A stretch of 64,000 bases of DNA from Pseudopedobacter sp037968815 (GTDB lineage Bacteria; Bacteroidota; Bacteroidia; Sphingobacteriales; Sphingobacteriaceae). The notes under the pieces are model-generated. The model searched no databases, was not told the origin of the DNA, and saw only the letters and a list, made by a program, of their open reading frames with translations. The stretch lies in contig JBBKWF010000006.1 in NCBI GenBank assembly GCA_037968815.1, positions 62,001-126,000 of the forward strand, read 5' to 3'. How positions within the stretch are numbered: position 1 is the stretch's first letter; each line of letters begins with the position of its first letter. The position numbers and the translations under genes were made by a program. Shown here in pieces: positions 1-9,069 of this stretch.

Positions 1-1
1 T

Positions 2-592
2 GCCGCTTATGTTGTTACTGGTGGAGAAACTTGTGTACCTGTTGGAACTTATATTCCAAACTGTGAAATAGCAAGTGCCGAAATGAGGTTGCTAAAGTGG
101 ACTTATTTGAATCTTGATTACTATTTACCTACAATTAGTAGATGGAAAACTTCTAACTGTTTTGATGATTTTCAACGGAACTTAGGTTATCGTTTAGCTT
201 TTTCAACCACAAGTTTACCTTCTGAGGTAAAAGCAAACGGACAATTAGCAGTAAAGATGACCATATCCAATAAAGGTTATGCTCCATTATATCACGAGAA
301 GAAATCTTATCTGATTCTTAAAAACACTAGCACAAACACTTATCACGAGTTTCTTTTACCAATAGACTTAAGAAAGTGTAAACCTAATGTTGACTTAAAA
401 GTTGACGAGATAGTTAATATAGGTGATTTGCCTATAGGTGATTATGCTGTTTACTTAAGAATTGCAGATAAAGCCCCTACCCTAAAATCAAGGATAGAGT
501 ATGCGGTACAATTAGCCAATACAGATGTTTGGGTTACCGAGAACGGTGGAATGAACAGATTAAAGAAAGATCTTAAAATAACTGCACCATAG
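2..592 (+). CDS. DUF4832 family protein, 5'-truncated by the window edge
   Basis: The reading frame is open from base 2 to the TAG at 590-592, so the true start lies before the window and an internal ATG at 83 should not be taken as the start. The visible part carries the GGETC motif and then a beta-rich C-terminal domain ending in QLANTDVW. The same order of motifs is found in the complete DUF4832 protein at 2790-4304, so the two are paralogues. The family has no proven function known to me. Its place in a glycan-utilisation cluster suggests a secreted protein acting on or binding carbohydrate (inference). Confidence 0.85.
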   Translation, partial: AAYVVTGGETCVPVGTYIPNCEIASAEMRLLKWTYLNLDYYLPTISRWKTSNCFDDFQRNLGYRLAFSTTSLPSEVKANGQLAVKMTISNKGYAPLYHEKKSYLILKNTSTNTYHEFLLPIDLRKCKPNVDLKVDEIVNIGDLPIGDYAVYLRIADKAPTLKSRIEYAVQLANTDVWVTENGGMNRLKKDLKITAP

Positions 593-638
593 TGCATTCA
601 AATGATTTAAAATTTAAACAATATTTAAACTAAATATC

Positions 639-1496
639 ATGAAAAAAAATATCTCATATCTAGGTAGTTTGCTTTTAGTGCTATTAGCAATTGCCTCTTG
701 TAAAAAAGAAGATGCTGGTAGCGATTTGCAGGCTGTATTTAGCTATGTAGCTGATGGCTATAAAGTTAATTTCACAAATTTTTCAAGAAACTCTACTGAA
801 TACACTTGGGATTTTGGTGATGGAAGCGGTGAAATGTCTAGTAAAAAAGCTCCTACTCACATCTTTAAAAGTAAAGGTGACTTTTTAGTTTCCCTAACCG
901 CGAAAACTGGTTCACAAACTAGTGTCTTTATTGATACTGTTTCGGTAACAGGGCCAAACATCAAAATAGATGGAGACATAACAGACTGGGAGTATGTAGA
1001 TTACACCTACGAAAACCCGGTTAACTCACCAGGTACTTTGTTAGCCGTAAAAACTTACGCCTCTGCAACAGACATTTTTTTCCTTGTTGAAGGTAAAACA
1101 GACATGAAAATGGAGTTAATGGACCTTTACTTAGATACGGATAATAATCCCGCGACAGGTTTCTTTGTAGGTGCATATCCAGACGGTTCAGGTGCAGACT
1201 TTTTAGCTGAGGGACCTGGAACTAAAGATTCTTGGGGTTCTGTTTATAAGCATTCTGGTGCACCATCAGCTTTTTCATTTAGCCCAGTTGCTAACTTTAT
1301 AGATGTAATGCAGTTCTCTCCTATCAAAACAGTTTCAGGAAAAAACATCCTTGAATTTTCTGTAAAAAGAAGTGCGATAGGTAACCCACAAAATTCACTT
1401 AACTTTCTATTATTTGAGTTAAGTGGCGGATGGGCCACATTAGGAACGCTACCAGCAAATCCACCACAAACAAAATTCATAAAAGTTACTTTTTAA
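639..1496 (+). CDS. PKD-domain lipoprotein with a CBM9-like domain
   Basis: This is a 285-aa predicted surface lipoprotein. The signal peptide ends at a lipobox (AIASC, Cys21) followed by KK. Residues about 33-104 form a PKD domain with the hallmark WDFGDGS. The rest (about 108-285) starts with IDGDITDW and contains LYLDTDNNPATGF; it is clearly related to the N-terminal domain of the next protein (IDGTFTDW, YIDGDNDPSTG) and resembles CBM9-type beta-sandwiches. PKD lipoproteins often sit near SusC/SusD genes, which may lie just before the window (inference). Probable role: glycan binding at the cell surface. Confidence 0.8.
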   Translation: MKKNISYLGSLLLVLLAIASCKKEDAGSDLQAVFSYVADGYKVNFTNFSRNSTEYTWDFGDGSGEMSSKKAPTHIFKSKGDFLVSLTAKTGSQTSVFIDTVSVTGPNIKIDGDITDWEYVDYTYENPVNSPGTLLAVKTYASATDIFFLVEGKTDMKMELMDLYLDTDNNPATGFFVGAYPDGSGADFLAEGPGTKDSWGSVYKHSGAPSAFSFSPVANFIDVMQFSPIKTVSGKNILEFSVKRSAIGNPQNSLNFLLFELSGGWATLGTLPANPPQTKFIKVTF

Positions 1497-1619
1497 AATA
1501 ATTCGGTTTTAATCACTTGTAAAACAAGTAAACAACCCCTGTCAAACAGGTGATTAGGACCGTTTTGTTCAAAAAATGCTTAAACATTCTGTATAACATT
1601 AATCTTTAAACAATAAATT

Positions 1620-2762
1620 ATGAAAAAATTTTACTCAACAATTTTGGGCTTAGCTATAGTAGCAAGCTTAAACTCAACAGCGAAAGCTCAAATTACCATT
1701 GATGGCACTTTTACAGATTGGGATGCTGTTGCATTTACAACCAACACGGGCGGCGGAATGTTAACTGGCCTTAAAACCTCAGCCGATGCCACAAACATTT
1801 ATTTCTATGTTGAAGCCACTTCCAGTTACGCTTCTGGAACCTTGCGTGTTTATATAGATGGAGATAACGACCCATCAACAGGTCTTGCTTCATGGCAATA
1901 TGGAAATGCTACAGGATCAGGAGCTGATTTCATATACGAAGGACCAATTACAACCGAAGCTAGTATTTTTAGTCATACGGGTGCCGGTGGAGGATGGGGA
2001 TGGTCAGCCACACCTACCCCCGCTCAAGTAAATGCCATAAAATTTTCTTCATTAGTCGCCTTAGCGGGGAAAAATGCATTTGAATTCTCTATTTCCAGAG
2101 CAGCACTGGGAACAATCGGCGCTTTTGTTAACGTTGGTATTACAGATGACGACAACGCGTCTTCTGTACCTGTTGCTGGGCTACCAAACTCAGCATATGC
2201 ACAAGTTAGCACAGCATTGGTTTTACCAGTTTCTTTTTTATCCTTTGATGGTAAATCAGAAAATAATGGCGTTAAATTATCTTGGTCAACAGCATCAGAA
2301 AAAAACAATGCTTCTTTTCAAATCTCAAAATCTGTAGACGGTAAAAACTTTTCGAAAATTGCGACCATTGCAGGAAGCGACAACTCTGATACTCAAAAGT
2401 TTTACAGCTATACCGATAAAAATGTAGAAGCCGGCATAAGTTATTATCAGCTTTCGCAAACAGATGCAAACGGTAAAACAACTCCTTTAAAAACCATTTC
2501 GGTAAATAGCGATTTTGATGGGTTAAGCTTAAAGTTAACCAAAGCAGGTGCTAGTGAAGTAGAACTTAACATTAACTCGCCTAAACAACAGAATGCAACC
2601 TTTACATTAACAGATCTTACCGGCAGAACAGTAACTACCACCACATTAAACTTAGTTAAAGGAAACCAAACTGTAAAAGTAAATGCTAATGCTAAAGGAT
2701 TAAATATTGCAACATTAAGCACTAGCCAGCAAGTGATTAGCCAAAAATATGTTTTTGATTAA
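1620..2762 (+). CDS. Secreted CBM9-like protein with a T9SS-type C-terminal tail
   Basis: This 380-aa protein has a Sec signal peptide ending near KAQ. Residues about 24-190 are homologous to the C-terminal domain of the preceding lipoprotein. Then comes a fibronectin-like segment beginning LPVSFLSF, with WSTASEKNN, which is common just before type IX secretion tails in this phylum. The last ~80 residues (FTLTDLTGRTV, GLNIATLS, ending KYVFD) look like a T9SS type A sorting domain. It is probably exported and attached or released outside the cell as a glycan-binding partner of the neighbouring enzymes. Binding specificity cannot be told from the sequence. Confidence 0.75.
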   Translation: MKKFYSTILGLAIVASLNSTAKAQITIDGTFTDWDAVAFTTNTGGGMLTGLKTSADATNIYFYVEATSSYASGTLRVYIDGDNDPSTGLASWQYGNATGSGADFIYEGPITTEASIFSHTGAGGGWGWSATPTPAQVNAIKFSSLVALAGKNAFEFSISRAALGTIGAFVNVGITDDDNASSVPVAGLPNSAYAQVSTALVLPVSFLSFDGKSENNGVKLSWSTASEKNNASFQISKSVDGKNFSKIATIAGSDNSDTQKFYSYTDKNVEAGISYYQLSQTDANGKTTPLKTISVNSDFDGLSLKLTKAGASEVELNINSPKQQNATFTLTDLTGRTVTTTTLNLVKGNQTVKVNANAKGLNIATLSTSQQVISQKYVFD

Positions 2763-2789
2763 ATATTAAAATAACGATGGTTTTAAATT

Positions 2790-4304
2790 ATGAAAAATCA
2801 ATTTAGAATGAGAACTAGAACTTTAATATTAACTGCACTAATTCTTTGTTTCTTTAAATCCGAAGCACAGTTTAAAACCATCGTTTATTCAGAAAACACG
2901 ATAGATTTTCCAAATCCCGAACGTGGCTTTTACTTAGCTACACATAGTAAACCAGGAGATCTAAAGGAAAATGAACTCATAAAACTGAGAACGGTCAACT
3001 CCATCAAAAGTCAAAATGCCAATTATGCAACTTTCATCACCTTAGTTTACAAAGGTTATTTACTGACGGAATTCAGAGAAAAGCCAATTAGCGACGAGTT
3101 CTTAAACAAAATTCAGGAAGATTTAGATGTTACTCGTAAAGCGGGTTTAAAAATAATCTTGCGTTTTTCTTACACAGACAAAAGCCATAAAGGCGACTGT
3201 CCCGATAAAGCCATTTGCCCGCCATATGGCGATGCTTCAAAAAAAATTGTGATGCAACATATTGCTCAGCTTAAGCCAATTTTACAGAAAAACGGAGATG
3301 TAATTGCAGTAATGCAACAAGGTTTTATTGGTATTTGGGGGGAGAACCATTATACCGATTATTTCGGCGATGCTTCGAGAAATGCACTGGGCTATGTACC
3401 AGATAGCAGTTGGATAGACAGAAACGATATGTTAAAAGCTTTATTAGATGCTACTCCTAAAAACCGGATGGTGCAAGTGAGGACACCGCAGTTTAAACAA
3501 AGGTTTACCGATGGCCCACATGCGCTTGTCACTACTCAATCGGCTACAGGAAACATCGCTTTCAATCAAAGCGATAATGCTAGAGTTGCTTTCCATAATG
3601 ATTGCTTTTTAGCCAGCATTGATGATTACGGGACCTTTGCTGACAATGGAAATTCCGTTGCCAAAAAAGTGGAAGCCAATAAAATATTAAGAAATTATTT
3701 TGAGGATGACAGTAAGTATGTTGCTGTGGGTGGAGAAACCTGCGATGATGCTTTTAGCCCGCAAAATGATTGTGCCCCTTTAGGACACGCACAAAAAGAA
3801 ATGGCGGCCATGCATTACAGCTTCTTAAACGTGAGCTACAATAATTTAGTTAACAATGATTGGGAAACCCAAGGTTGCATGACAGAGATTAAGCAACGAT
3901 TAGGTTATCGTTTGGTACTGGAAAAAGCAGTGTTCCCCGAAAGTCAAAAGTTAAAAGACTCTTTAAGCATCAATATTAACATCATTAACAAAGGGTTTGC
4001 ATCGCCTTACAATCCACGAGTTGCAAACATCATCTTAAGAAACACAATTACCAAAGAAATTTACAGTATCCCGTTAAAAGCGGATGTTCAAAAATGGTTT
4101 TCCGGACCTCATACCATCAGTGAAAATATAAAATTACCTAGAGAAATTAAACCGGGAAACTATGAGCTTTTGCTAAATCTTCCGGATGAAGCAGAAAGTT
4201 TACAAAAGCGCCCCGAGTACAGCATCCAACTAGCAAATACTAAAGTTTGGGAATCTGAGACAGGCTATAATAGTTTAAACCACACTTTAAATATTACCAA
4301 CTAG
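2790..4304 (+). CDS. DUF4874/DUF4832 family secreted protein
   Basis: This 504-aa protein starts with a signal peptide (cleavage near SEAQ). An N-terminal region with NPERGFY (about 42-48) and alternating strands such as KIILRFSYTD fits the DUF4874 TIM-barrel-like part. It is followed by GFIGIWGENH (about 178-187), a shape reminiscent of a glycosidase active-site loop with Glu185, and then the GGETC motif and the DUF4832 beta domain. The product is a paralogue of the truncated gene at the window start. The next gene's ATG follows its stop codon without a gap, so the two are probably cotranscribed. Enzymatic activity is an inference; the family is not characterised to my knowledge. Confidence 0.75.
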   Translation: MKNQFRMRTRTLILTALILCFFKSEAQFKTIVYSENTIDFPNPERGFYLATHSKPGDLKENELIKLRTVNSIKSQNANYATFITLVYKGYLLTEFREKPISDEFLNKIQEDLDVTRKAGLKIILRFSYTDKSHKGDCPDKAICPPYGDASKKIVMQHIAQLKPILQKNGDVIAVMQQGFIGIWGENHYTDYFGDASRNALGYVPDSSWIDRNDMLKALLDATPKNRMVQVRTPQFKQRFTDGPHALVTTQSATGNIAFNQSDNARVAFHNDCFLASIDDYGTFADNGNSVAKKVEANKILRNYFEDDSKYVAVGGETCDDAFSPQNDCAPLGHAQKEMAAMHYSFLNVSYNNLVNNDWETQGCMTEIKQRLGYRLVLEKAVFPESQKLKDSLSININIINKGFASPYNPRVANIILRNTITKEIYSIPLKADVQKWFSGPHTISENIKLPREIKPGNYELLLNLPDEAESLQKRPEYSIQLANTKVWESETGYNSLNHTLNITN

Positions 4305-5423
4305 ATGGATAGCAAGCTAAACGAACCCATCACTAACGGACGCTTACTTTCACTAGATGTAATGCGTGGTTTAATTATGATTTTACTTGCTGCTGAAAGC
4401 TGTTTAGTTTATCAATCTTTAGCTGTAGCCACAAAAGACAACTTTCTAGCTGTAATTACCACCCAGTTTTTTCACCACCCTTGGCATGGCTTACGTTTTT
4501 GGGATTTGGTACAGCCCGCGTTTATGATGATGGCTGGTTCGGCCATGTACTTATCTTACAGCAAAAAACTGAGTAAAGGAATTAGTTGGAAGCAAAATTT
4601 CAAGCACATTATTAGCAGAAGTTTAAAACTATTTGCTTTTGGAGTAGGCTTACATTGTGTTTACGCGGGACAATTAGTTTGGGAGCTTTGGAATGTATTA
4701 ACCCAATTAGCATTTACCACCCTTATTGCATACCTCATCATTAATAAAAACTACACATTTCAAATTATATTTTCGGGTGCATTACTCCTACTCACCGAAG
4801 TTTTATACCGATACATACAAATCCCTGGTTTTAGTCAGCCTTTTACAGAGTTCTATAATTTTGGTGCTTACGCCGATACTTTGCTGATGGGTAAAATAAA
4901 CAGTGATGGCTGGGTGGCTATCAATATTATCCCAACAGCGGCACACACCATTTGGGGAGTTTTAGCGGCCAAAGTGTTAATGGATAAAAACCTAAAAATG
5001 AAACCCATTAGTGTTTTGTTAATGGCAGGCGTAATACTTTTGACAGTAGGTATCAGTTTAGATTTCGCAGGAATTACTCCCATTATTAAACGAATCAGTA
5101 CCAGTGCTTTCACTTTAGCTTCTGGAGGTTGGGTCATCCTAATTTTAGCCGGACTTTATTGGCTTTTTGATATCAAAAAATATAACCGATATGCTTGGGT
5201 TTTCGTGAGCATTGGGATGAATGCAATTTTCATTTACCTCTTTTTTGAGACGGTCGGCATACAATGGTTTAATGATGCTGTTCGCATTTTTACTCAAGGA
5301 TTTTTAAGTGTTTTTAATACTTCACAAACAGTAATGGATATTGTAAATGCTTTGGTGGTGTTGTCTCTAGAATGGTATTTATGTTATTGGTTGTACCAGA
5401 AGAAAATATACATAAAAGTTTGA
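4305..5423 (+). CDS. DUF5009 / heparan-alpha-glucosaminide N-acetyltransferase-like membrane protein
   Basis: This 372-aa polytopic inner-membrane protein has about ten hydrophobic segments. The N-terminus has RLLSLDVMRGL, typical of the acyltransferase-3/HGSNAT-like superfamily. Residues 57-73 contain H-H-P-W-H-G-L followed by DLVQPAF, matching the H-x-x-W-x-G-L ... DLV-P-F region of human HGSNAT, where the His accepts acetyl from cytosolic acetyl-CoA; the equivalent here is His57. In HGSNAT the acetyl group is moved across the membrane to a terminal alpha-glucosaminide. The ATG directly follows the stop of the DUF4832 gene, and a GH109-type gene lies 2.3 kb downstream, so a periplasmic amino sugar is a plausible acceptor (inference). 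Confidence 0.75.
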   Translation: MDSKLNEPITNGRLLSLDVMRGLIMILLAAESCLVYQSLAVATKDNFLAVITTQFFHHPWHGLRFWDLVQPAFMMMAGSAMYLSYSKKLSKGISWKQNFKHIISRSLKLFAFGVGLHCVYAGQLVWELWNVLTQLAFTTLIAYLIINKNYTFQIIFSGALLLLTEVLYRYIQIPGFSQPFTEFYNFGAYADTLLMGKINSDGWVAINIIPTAAHTIWGVLAAKVLMDKNLKMKPISVLLMAGVILLTVGISLDFAGITPIIKRISTSAFTLASGGWVILILAGLYWLFDIKKYNRYAWVFVSIGMNAIFIYLFFETVGIQWFNDAVRIFTQGFLSVFNTSQTVMDIVNALVVLSLEWYLCYWLYQKKIYIKV

Positions 5424-5454
5424 TCGGACATCATGCATATATAATTTGAATACG

Positions 5455-5546
5455 CCGTCATGTTGAACAATAGTGAAACATCTCACACATAAGTTTACCT
5501 ATATGCACACTTTATTTGTGAGATTTCTCGTACCTCGAAATGACGG
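5455..5546. repeat. R1 repeat, copy 1 (MITE-like palindrome)
   Basis: A 92-bp imperfect palindrome with CCGTCAT at the left end and ATGACGG at the right end. The two halves carry GAAACATCTCACA and TGTGAGATTTCTC. It matches the elements at 44987-45081 (reverse orientation) and about 46763-46861. It contains no gene and lies between the DUF5009 gene and the GH-D-like gene. Confidence 0.8.
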
Positions 5547-5592
5547 AACGGGAAAAGATTAACAAATTTTAAAACGAAACAAATCAACTATA

Positions 5593-7611
5593 ATGAAAAA
5601 TATAATTCTCCTATTAAATATCTTCTTTTTTACTTTTTGGATAAATACCGCAAACTCTCAAGTTTTCTTGGCCGGTAAAAATCCCGGAAAAGCTATAGCT
5701 AAAATCAATAAAGGTGGTCATTTAATTCAATTGAAAAACAAAACGCTACAAGCAGATTTTTCCGTTATAAACGGAACCCTAACTGCTCTTCATTTCACAA
5801 ACAAGCAATCATCATCAAAAGTTGATTTAATCAATCAGCCATTGTTCGAATTTGTTTTAAAAGATAATAACCGCATCACTTCAAAAACTTTCAAAATACA
5901 AGGTGAGCCTGCGCTTACAGATATTCCCGCACAACCTAATGCCCAAAAACTTGCCGATAGGTTTGCAGGAAAAAGCATCTCAATGACACTCATTGAAGAG
6001 ACGGCCAAAATCACGGTTAAGTGGACCGCCACCATAAAAGATGGCTCAAACTATATCCGTCAGAATTTTAGTATTAGTAGCCCAAACCCAGTAATGGCTA
6101 AAGAAGTGGTTTTGCTAAATATGCCTGCAAACCCAAATATTTCAAAAACTAGTCTTGTAGACGGCTCACCTTTAGCTGGCGAAGAATTATTTTTCGCCAT
6201 TGAGCATCCAATGAGTCAGTTAGATTCTACCGCAAAAAATATTTCACTTTTTTTACCACGTTTAGAGGCATTAAATACTAGCGTTTTAGATGTTTCCGTG
6301 GCTTGGGGAGTTTACCCAAAAAACCAACAGAGAAGGGCTTATCTATACTATATCGAAAGGGAAAGAGCTGCGCCTTATCAACATTTATTACATTATAATT
6401 CTTGGTATGATTTATCATGGAGTGATAGGAAAATGGAAGAAGGCAGTTCAATGGATCGCATACAAACTTATGCAGACAGCTTAATCACCAAAAGAAATAC
6501 ACCAATGGATGCTTTTCTTTTGGATGATGGTTGGGATGACAATCAAACATTATGGAAATTCAACAAAAATTTCCCGCAAGGCTTTGATAATTTGGCAAAA
6601 TTAGCCACAAAATACAATTCACATTTAGGGGTATGGATGTCGCCATGGGGAGGTTATGACGATGCCAAGGTGCAACGTTTAAAATATGGAATGGCACAAA
6701 ACCCGCCTTTTAAAACTAATGAAAATGGATTTTCTTTAACAGGAGAAAGTTATTACGAAAGATTTAAAGCGGTAACCAGCGAGTTCGTCACCAAAAACAG
6801 CATCAAAATTTTCAAGTTTGACGGTGTAGGTGCAGGAAACGGAGCAAACGGTGCTAGTTTAAAATACCAATCAGATATTGAAGCATTTATCAAGTTAATC
6901 GGTCATTTAAGAGGTTTAGATCCGGCATTATATATCAGCATGACGGTGGGTACTTGGCCTTCTCCTTACTGGTTAAAAATTGGAGATAATATCTGGAGAG
7001 CTGGTGATGACACTGGTTTAGATGGTGTTGGAACTGTTCGTCAGAAACTCATCAACTATCGTGATGCACAAACCTATCAGAACATTGTAAAACGCTCCCC
7101 TTTATATCCTTTAAATGCAGTAATGAATCACGGTGTTTGTATTGCAAATAATGGCATACCTGGAACGGCTAAAAATAACGACAAAGAAATTGCAGACGAA
7201 ATTTGGTCTTTCTTTGGTACGGGAGCAAGTTTACAGGAGCTTTATGTAAACCCACATTTATTAAATAGTAATAATTGGGACGAATTAGCAAAAGCGATTG
7301 CTTGGTCCAGAAAAAATGCTTCAGTACTGGCAGATATACATTGGGTAGGCGGTAATCCTGCAAAACAAGAGGTGTATGGTTATGCATCTTGGAACACCGA
7401 AAAAGCGACTTTAAGTCTAAGAAATCCATCAGAAGAAACACAAGCCATTAAAGTTAACGTTCGTGATTTTTTACAAATCCCTGCAAAACACAAAACCAAT
7501 TATAAGTTTTACGATGCAAAATCAAATGACGATGAAGTTGCTTCTGGTGAAAGTTTCATCATTACACTGGCCCCTTTTGAAGTAAAAGTAATGGACGGAG
7601 TGCTGAACTAA
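5593..7611 (+). CDS. Clan GH-D-like alpha-glycosidase (GH27/GH36-like), secreted
   Basis: This 672-aa protein has a signal peptide (cleavage near NTANSQ), an N-terminal beta-sandwich region (about 25-270), a TIM-barrel core and a C-terminal beta domain. Barrel motifs include LLDDGWDD, the strand GVWMSPWGGY, FKFDGVGAG with Asp410 as likely nucleophile, and WRAGDDTG with Asp472/Asp473 as candidate acid/base. The layout recalls alpha-galactosidases and alpha-N-acetylgalactosaminidases, but the usual GH36 KWD and CSGGGGR motifs are absent. Relatives of this type are, as I recall, sometimes mislabelled enterotoxin. The downstream GH109-type gene suggests an alpha-linked galacto-configured substrate (inference). 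Confidence 0.75.
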   Translation: MKNIILLLNIFFFTFWINTANSQVFLAGKNPGKAIAKINKGGHLIQLKNKTLQADFSVINGTLTALHFTNKQSSSKVDLINQPLFEFVLKDNNRITSKTFKIQGEPALTDIPAQPNAQKLADRFAGKSISMTLIEETAKITVKWTATIKDGSNYIRQNFSISSPNPVMAKEVVLLNMPANPNISKTSLVDGSPLAGEELFFAIEHPMSQLDSTAKNISLFLPRLEALNTSVLDVSVAWGVYPKNQQRRAYLYYIERERAAPYQHLLHYNSWYDLSWSDRKMEEGSSMDRIQTYADSLITKRNTPMDAFLLDDGWDDNQTLWKFNKNFPQGFDNLAKLATKYNSHLGVWMSPWGGYDDAKVQRLKYGMAQNPPFKTNENGFSLTGESYYERFKAVTSEFVTKNSIKIFKFDGVGAGNGANGASLKYQSDIEAFIKLIGHLRGLDPALYISMTVGTWPSPYWLKIGDNIWRAGDDTGLDGVGTVRQKLINYRDAQTYQNIVKRSPLYPLNAVMNHGVCIANNGIPGTAKNNDKEIADEIWSFFGTGASLQELYVNPHLLNSNNWDELAKAIAWSRKNASVLADIHWVGGNPAKQEVYGYASWNTEKATLSLRNPSEETQAIKVNVRDFLQIPAKHKTNYKFYDAKSNDDEVASGESFIITLAPFEVKVMDGVLN

Positions 7612-7708
7612 ATTGATAAAATAACAGTCTTCAGTTTGATGAATTATAAAGTTGGTTGTAACTTATAGGAGTTTAGAAAAACAAATAACCCCAATCATAA
7701 CCTAAAAC

Positions 7709-9055
7709 ATGAAAAGAAGAAACTTTATAGGGACCGGCCTTACAGTAGCAGCGGTTACGCTATTCCCTACCGAGAATTTGTTTGCTTTGGTAAATGAAAA
7801 AGTCAAAGTAGCTATGATAGGTGTTGGTCTCCGTGGTCAAAACCATTTAAACCTTTTGTTAAAAAGGGACGACATTGAACTTGTAGCTATCTGCGATATT
7901 GATGATAGAATGCTAGAAATGGCAAAAGCTGACATTAACAAAGCAGGCAAACCTATGCCGAAAATCTTTAAAAACAGTGAAGATGCCTGGAAAGATATGC
8001 TTAATGTGAAAGGGCTACAAGCAGTAATTATTTCTACTCCCTGGAAATTACATAAGCCCATGATTATTGGTTCTTTAGAAGCAGGCATTAAATACGTTGG
8101 TACTGAAGTGATGTTAGGAATCACTCTTGAAGACCATTGGGATGTGGTAAAAGCTGCAGAGAAATACAATGGGAATGTAATGATGCTGGAAAATGTTTGT
8201 TATCGCCGTGATGTAATGGCCGTTTTAAATATGACTAGACAAAATGTATTTGGAGAATTAATTCATTTACAAGGTGGCTATCAACATGATTTAAGAGCTG
8301 TTAAATTTAATGATGGTGTTAAGCCTTACGGCGGAGGAGTTGAATTTGGTGAGAAAGCTTTTTCTGAAGCTAAATGGCGCACCAACCATTCGGTACACCG
8401 GAATGGAGATTTGTACCCTACTCATGGCATTGGTCCCATTGCACATTATATCAACATCAACCGCGGAAACCGTTTTACAAAACTCAACTCTTTTTCTACA
8501 AAAGCTCGTGGATTGCATAAATATGTGGTAGATAACGGTGGCGAAAATCACCCAAATGCAAAAGTTAATTTCGCTTTAGGCGATATTGTGACTACCAACA
8601 TTGCCTGTGCTAATGGCGAAACCGTTATTTTACAACATGACACTAATTTACCTCGCCCGTATTCCTTAGGTTTTAGAGTACAAGGAACAGAAGGTTTATG
8701 GATGGACGTAAACAAAAGTATTCATGTAGAAGGCGTAAGCAAGCCACATAAATGGGATAAAGCTGATGAATGGTTACAAAAATACGACCACCCGTTATGG
8801 AAAAAATATGCTTCAGACTCTGAAGGTGCAGGACATGGCGGAATGGATTTCTTTGTGATTCATGCTTTTATTGAAGCAACAAAAAGAGGAGTAAAAACAC
8901 CAATGGATGTTTATGATGCTGCAACATGGAGCGCTATAACTCCATTAAGTGAAGACTCTATTGATTTAGGCTTCGCAACAGTAGATTTTCCTGATTTCAC
9001 CTCGGGAGAATGGATGAACAGAAAGCCTGTTTTTGCACTAAATGATGATTACTAA
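7709..9055 (+). CDS. Gfo/Idh/MocA oxidoreductase, GH109-type (alpha-N-acetylgalactosaminidase-like)
   Basis: This 448-aa protein opens with KRRNFIGTG, a twin-arginine-type signal, so it is probably exported already folded with its cofactor. The Rossmann motif GVGLRG (about 38-43) binds NAD(H), and the next strand ends in AICDID. GGYQHDLR and GDLYPTHGIGPIAHY match the GH109 style, in which NAD-dependent redox chemistry cleaves alpha-GalNAc. The length and Tat signal fit the Elizabethkingia GH109 enzyme. Other Gfo/Idh/MocA functions remain possible. A terminator hairpin follows at 9070-9112. Confidence 0.8.
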   Translation: MKRRNFIGTGLTVAAVTLFPTENLFALVNEKVKVAMIGVGLRGQNHLNLLLKRDDIELVAICDIDDRMLEMAKADINKAGKPMPKIFKNSEDAWKDMLNVKGLQAVIISTPWKLHKPMIIGSLEAGIKYVGTEVMLGITLEDHWDVVKAAEKYNGNVMMLENVCYRRDVMAVLNMTRQNVFGELIHLQGGYQHDLRAVKFNDGVKPYGGGVEFGEKAFSEAKWRTNHSVHRNGDLYPTHGIGPIAHYININRGNRFTKLNSFSTKARGLHKYVVDNGGENHPNAKVNFALGDIVTTNIACANGETVILQHDTNLPRPYSLGFRVQGTEGLWMDVNKSIHVEGVSKPHKWDKADEWLQKYDHPLWKKYASDSEGAGHGGMDFFVIHAFIEATKRGVKTPMDVYDAATWSAITPLSEDSIDLGFATVDFPDFTSGEWMNRKPVFALNDDY

Positions 9056-9069
9056 CTTTTAATTATCTA

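Noticed and set aside
5593..7611. Label enterotoxin for the GH-D-like protein
   Set aside because: Relatives may carry this label, but the barrel motifs and acidic residues indicate a glycosidase, not a toxin.
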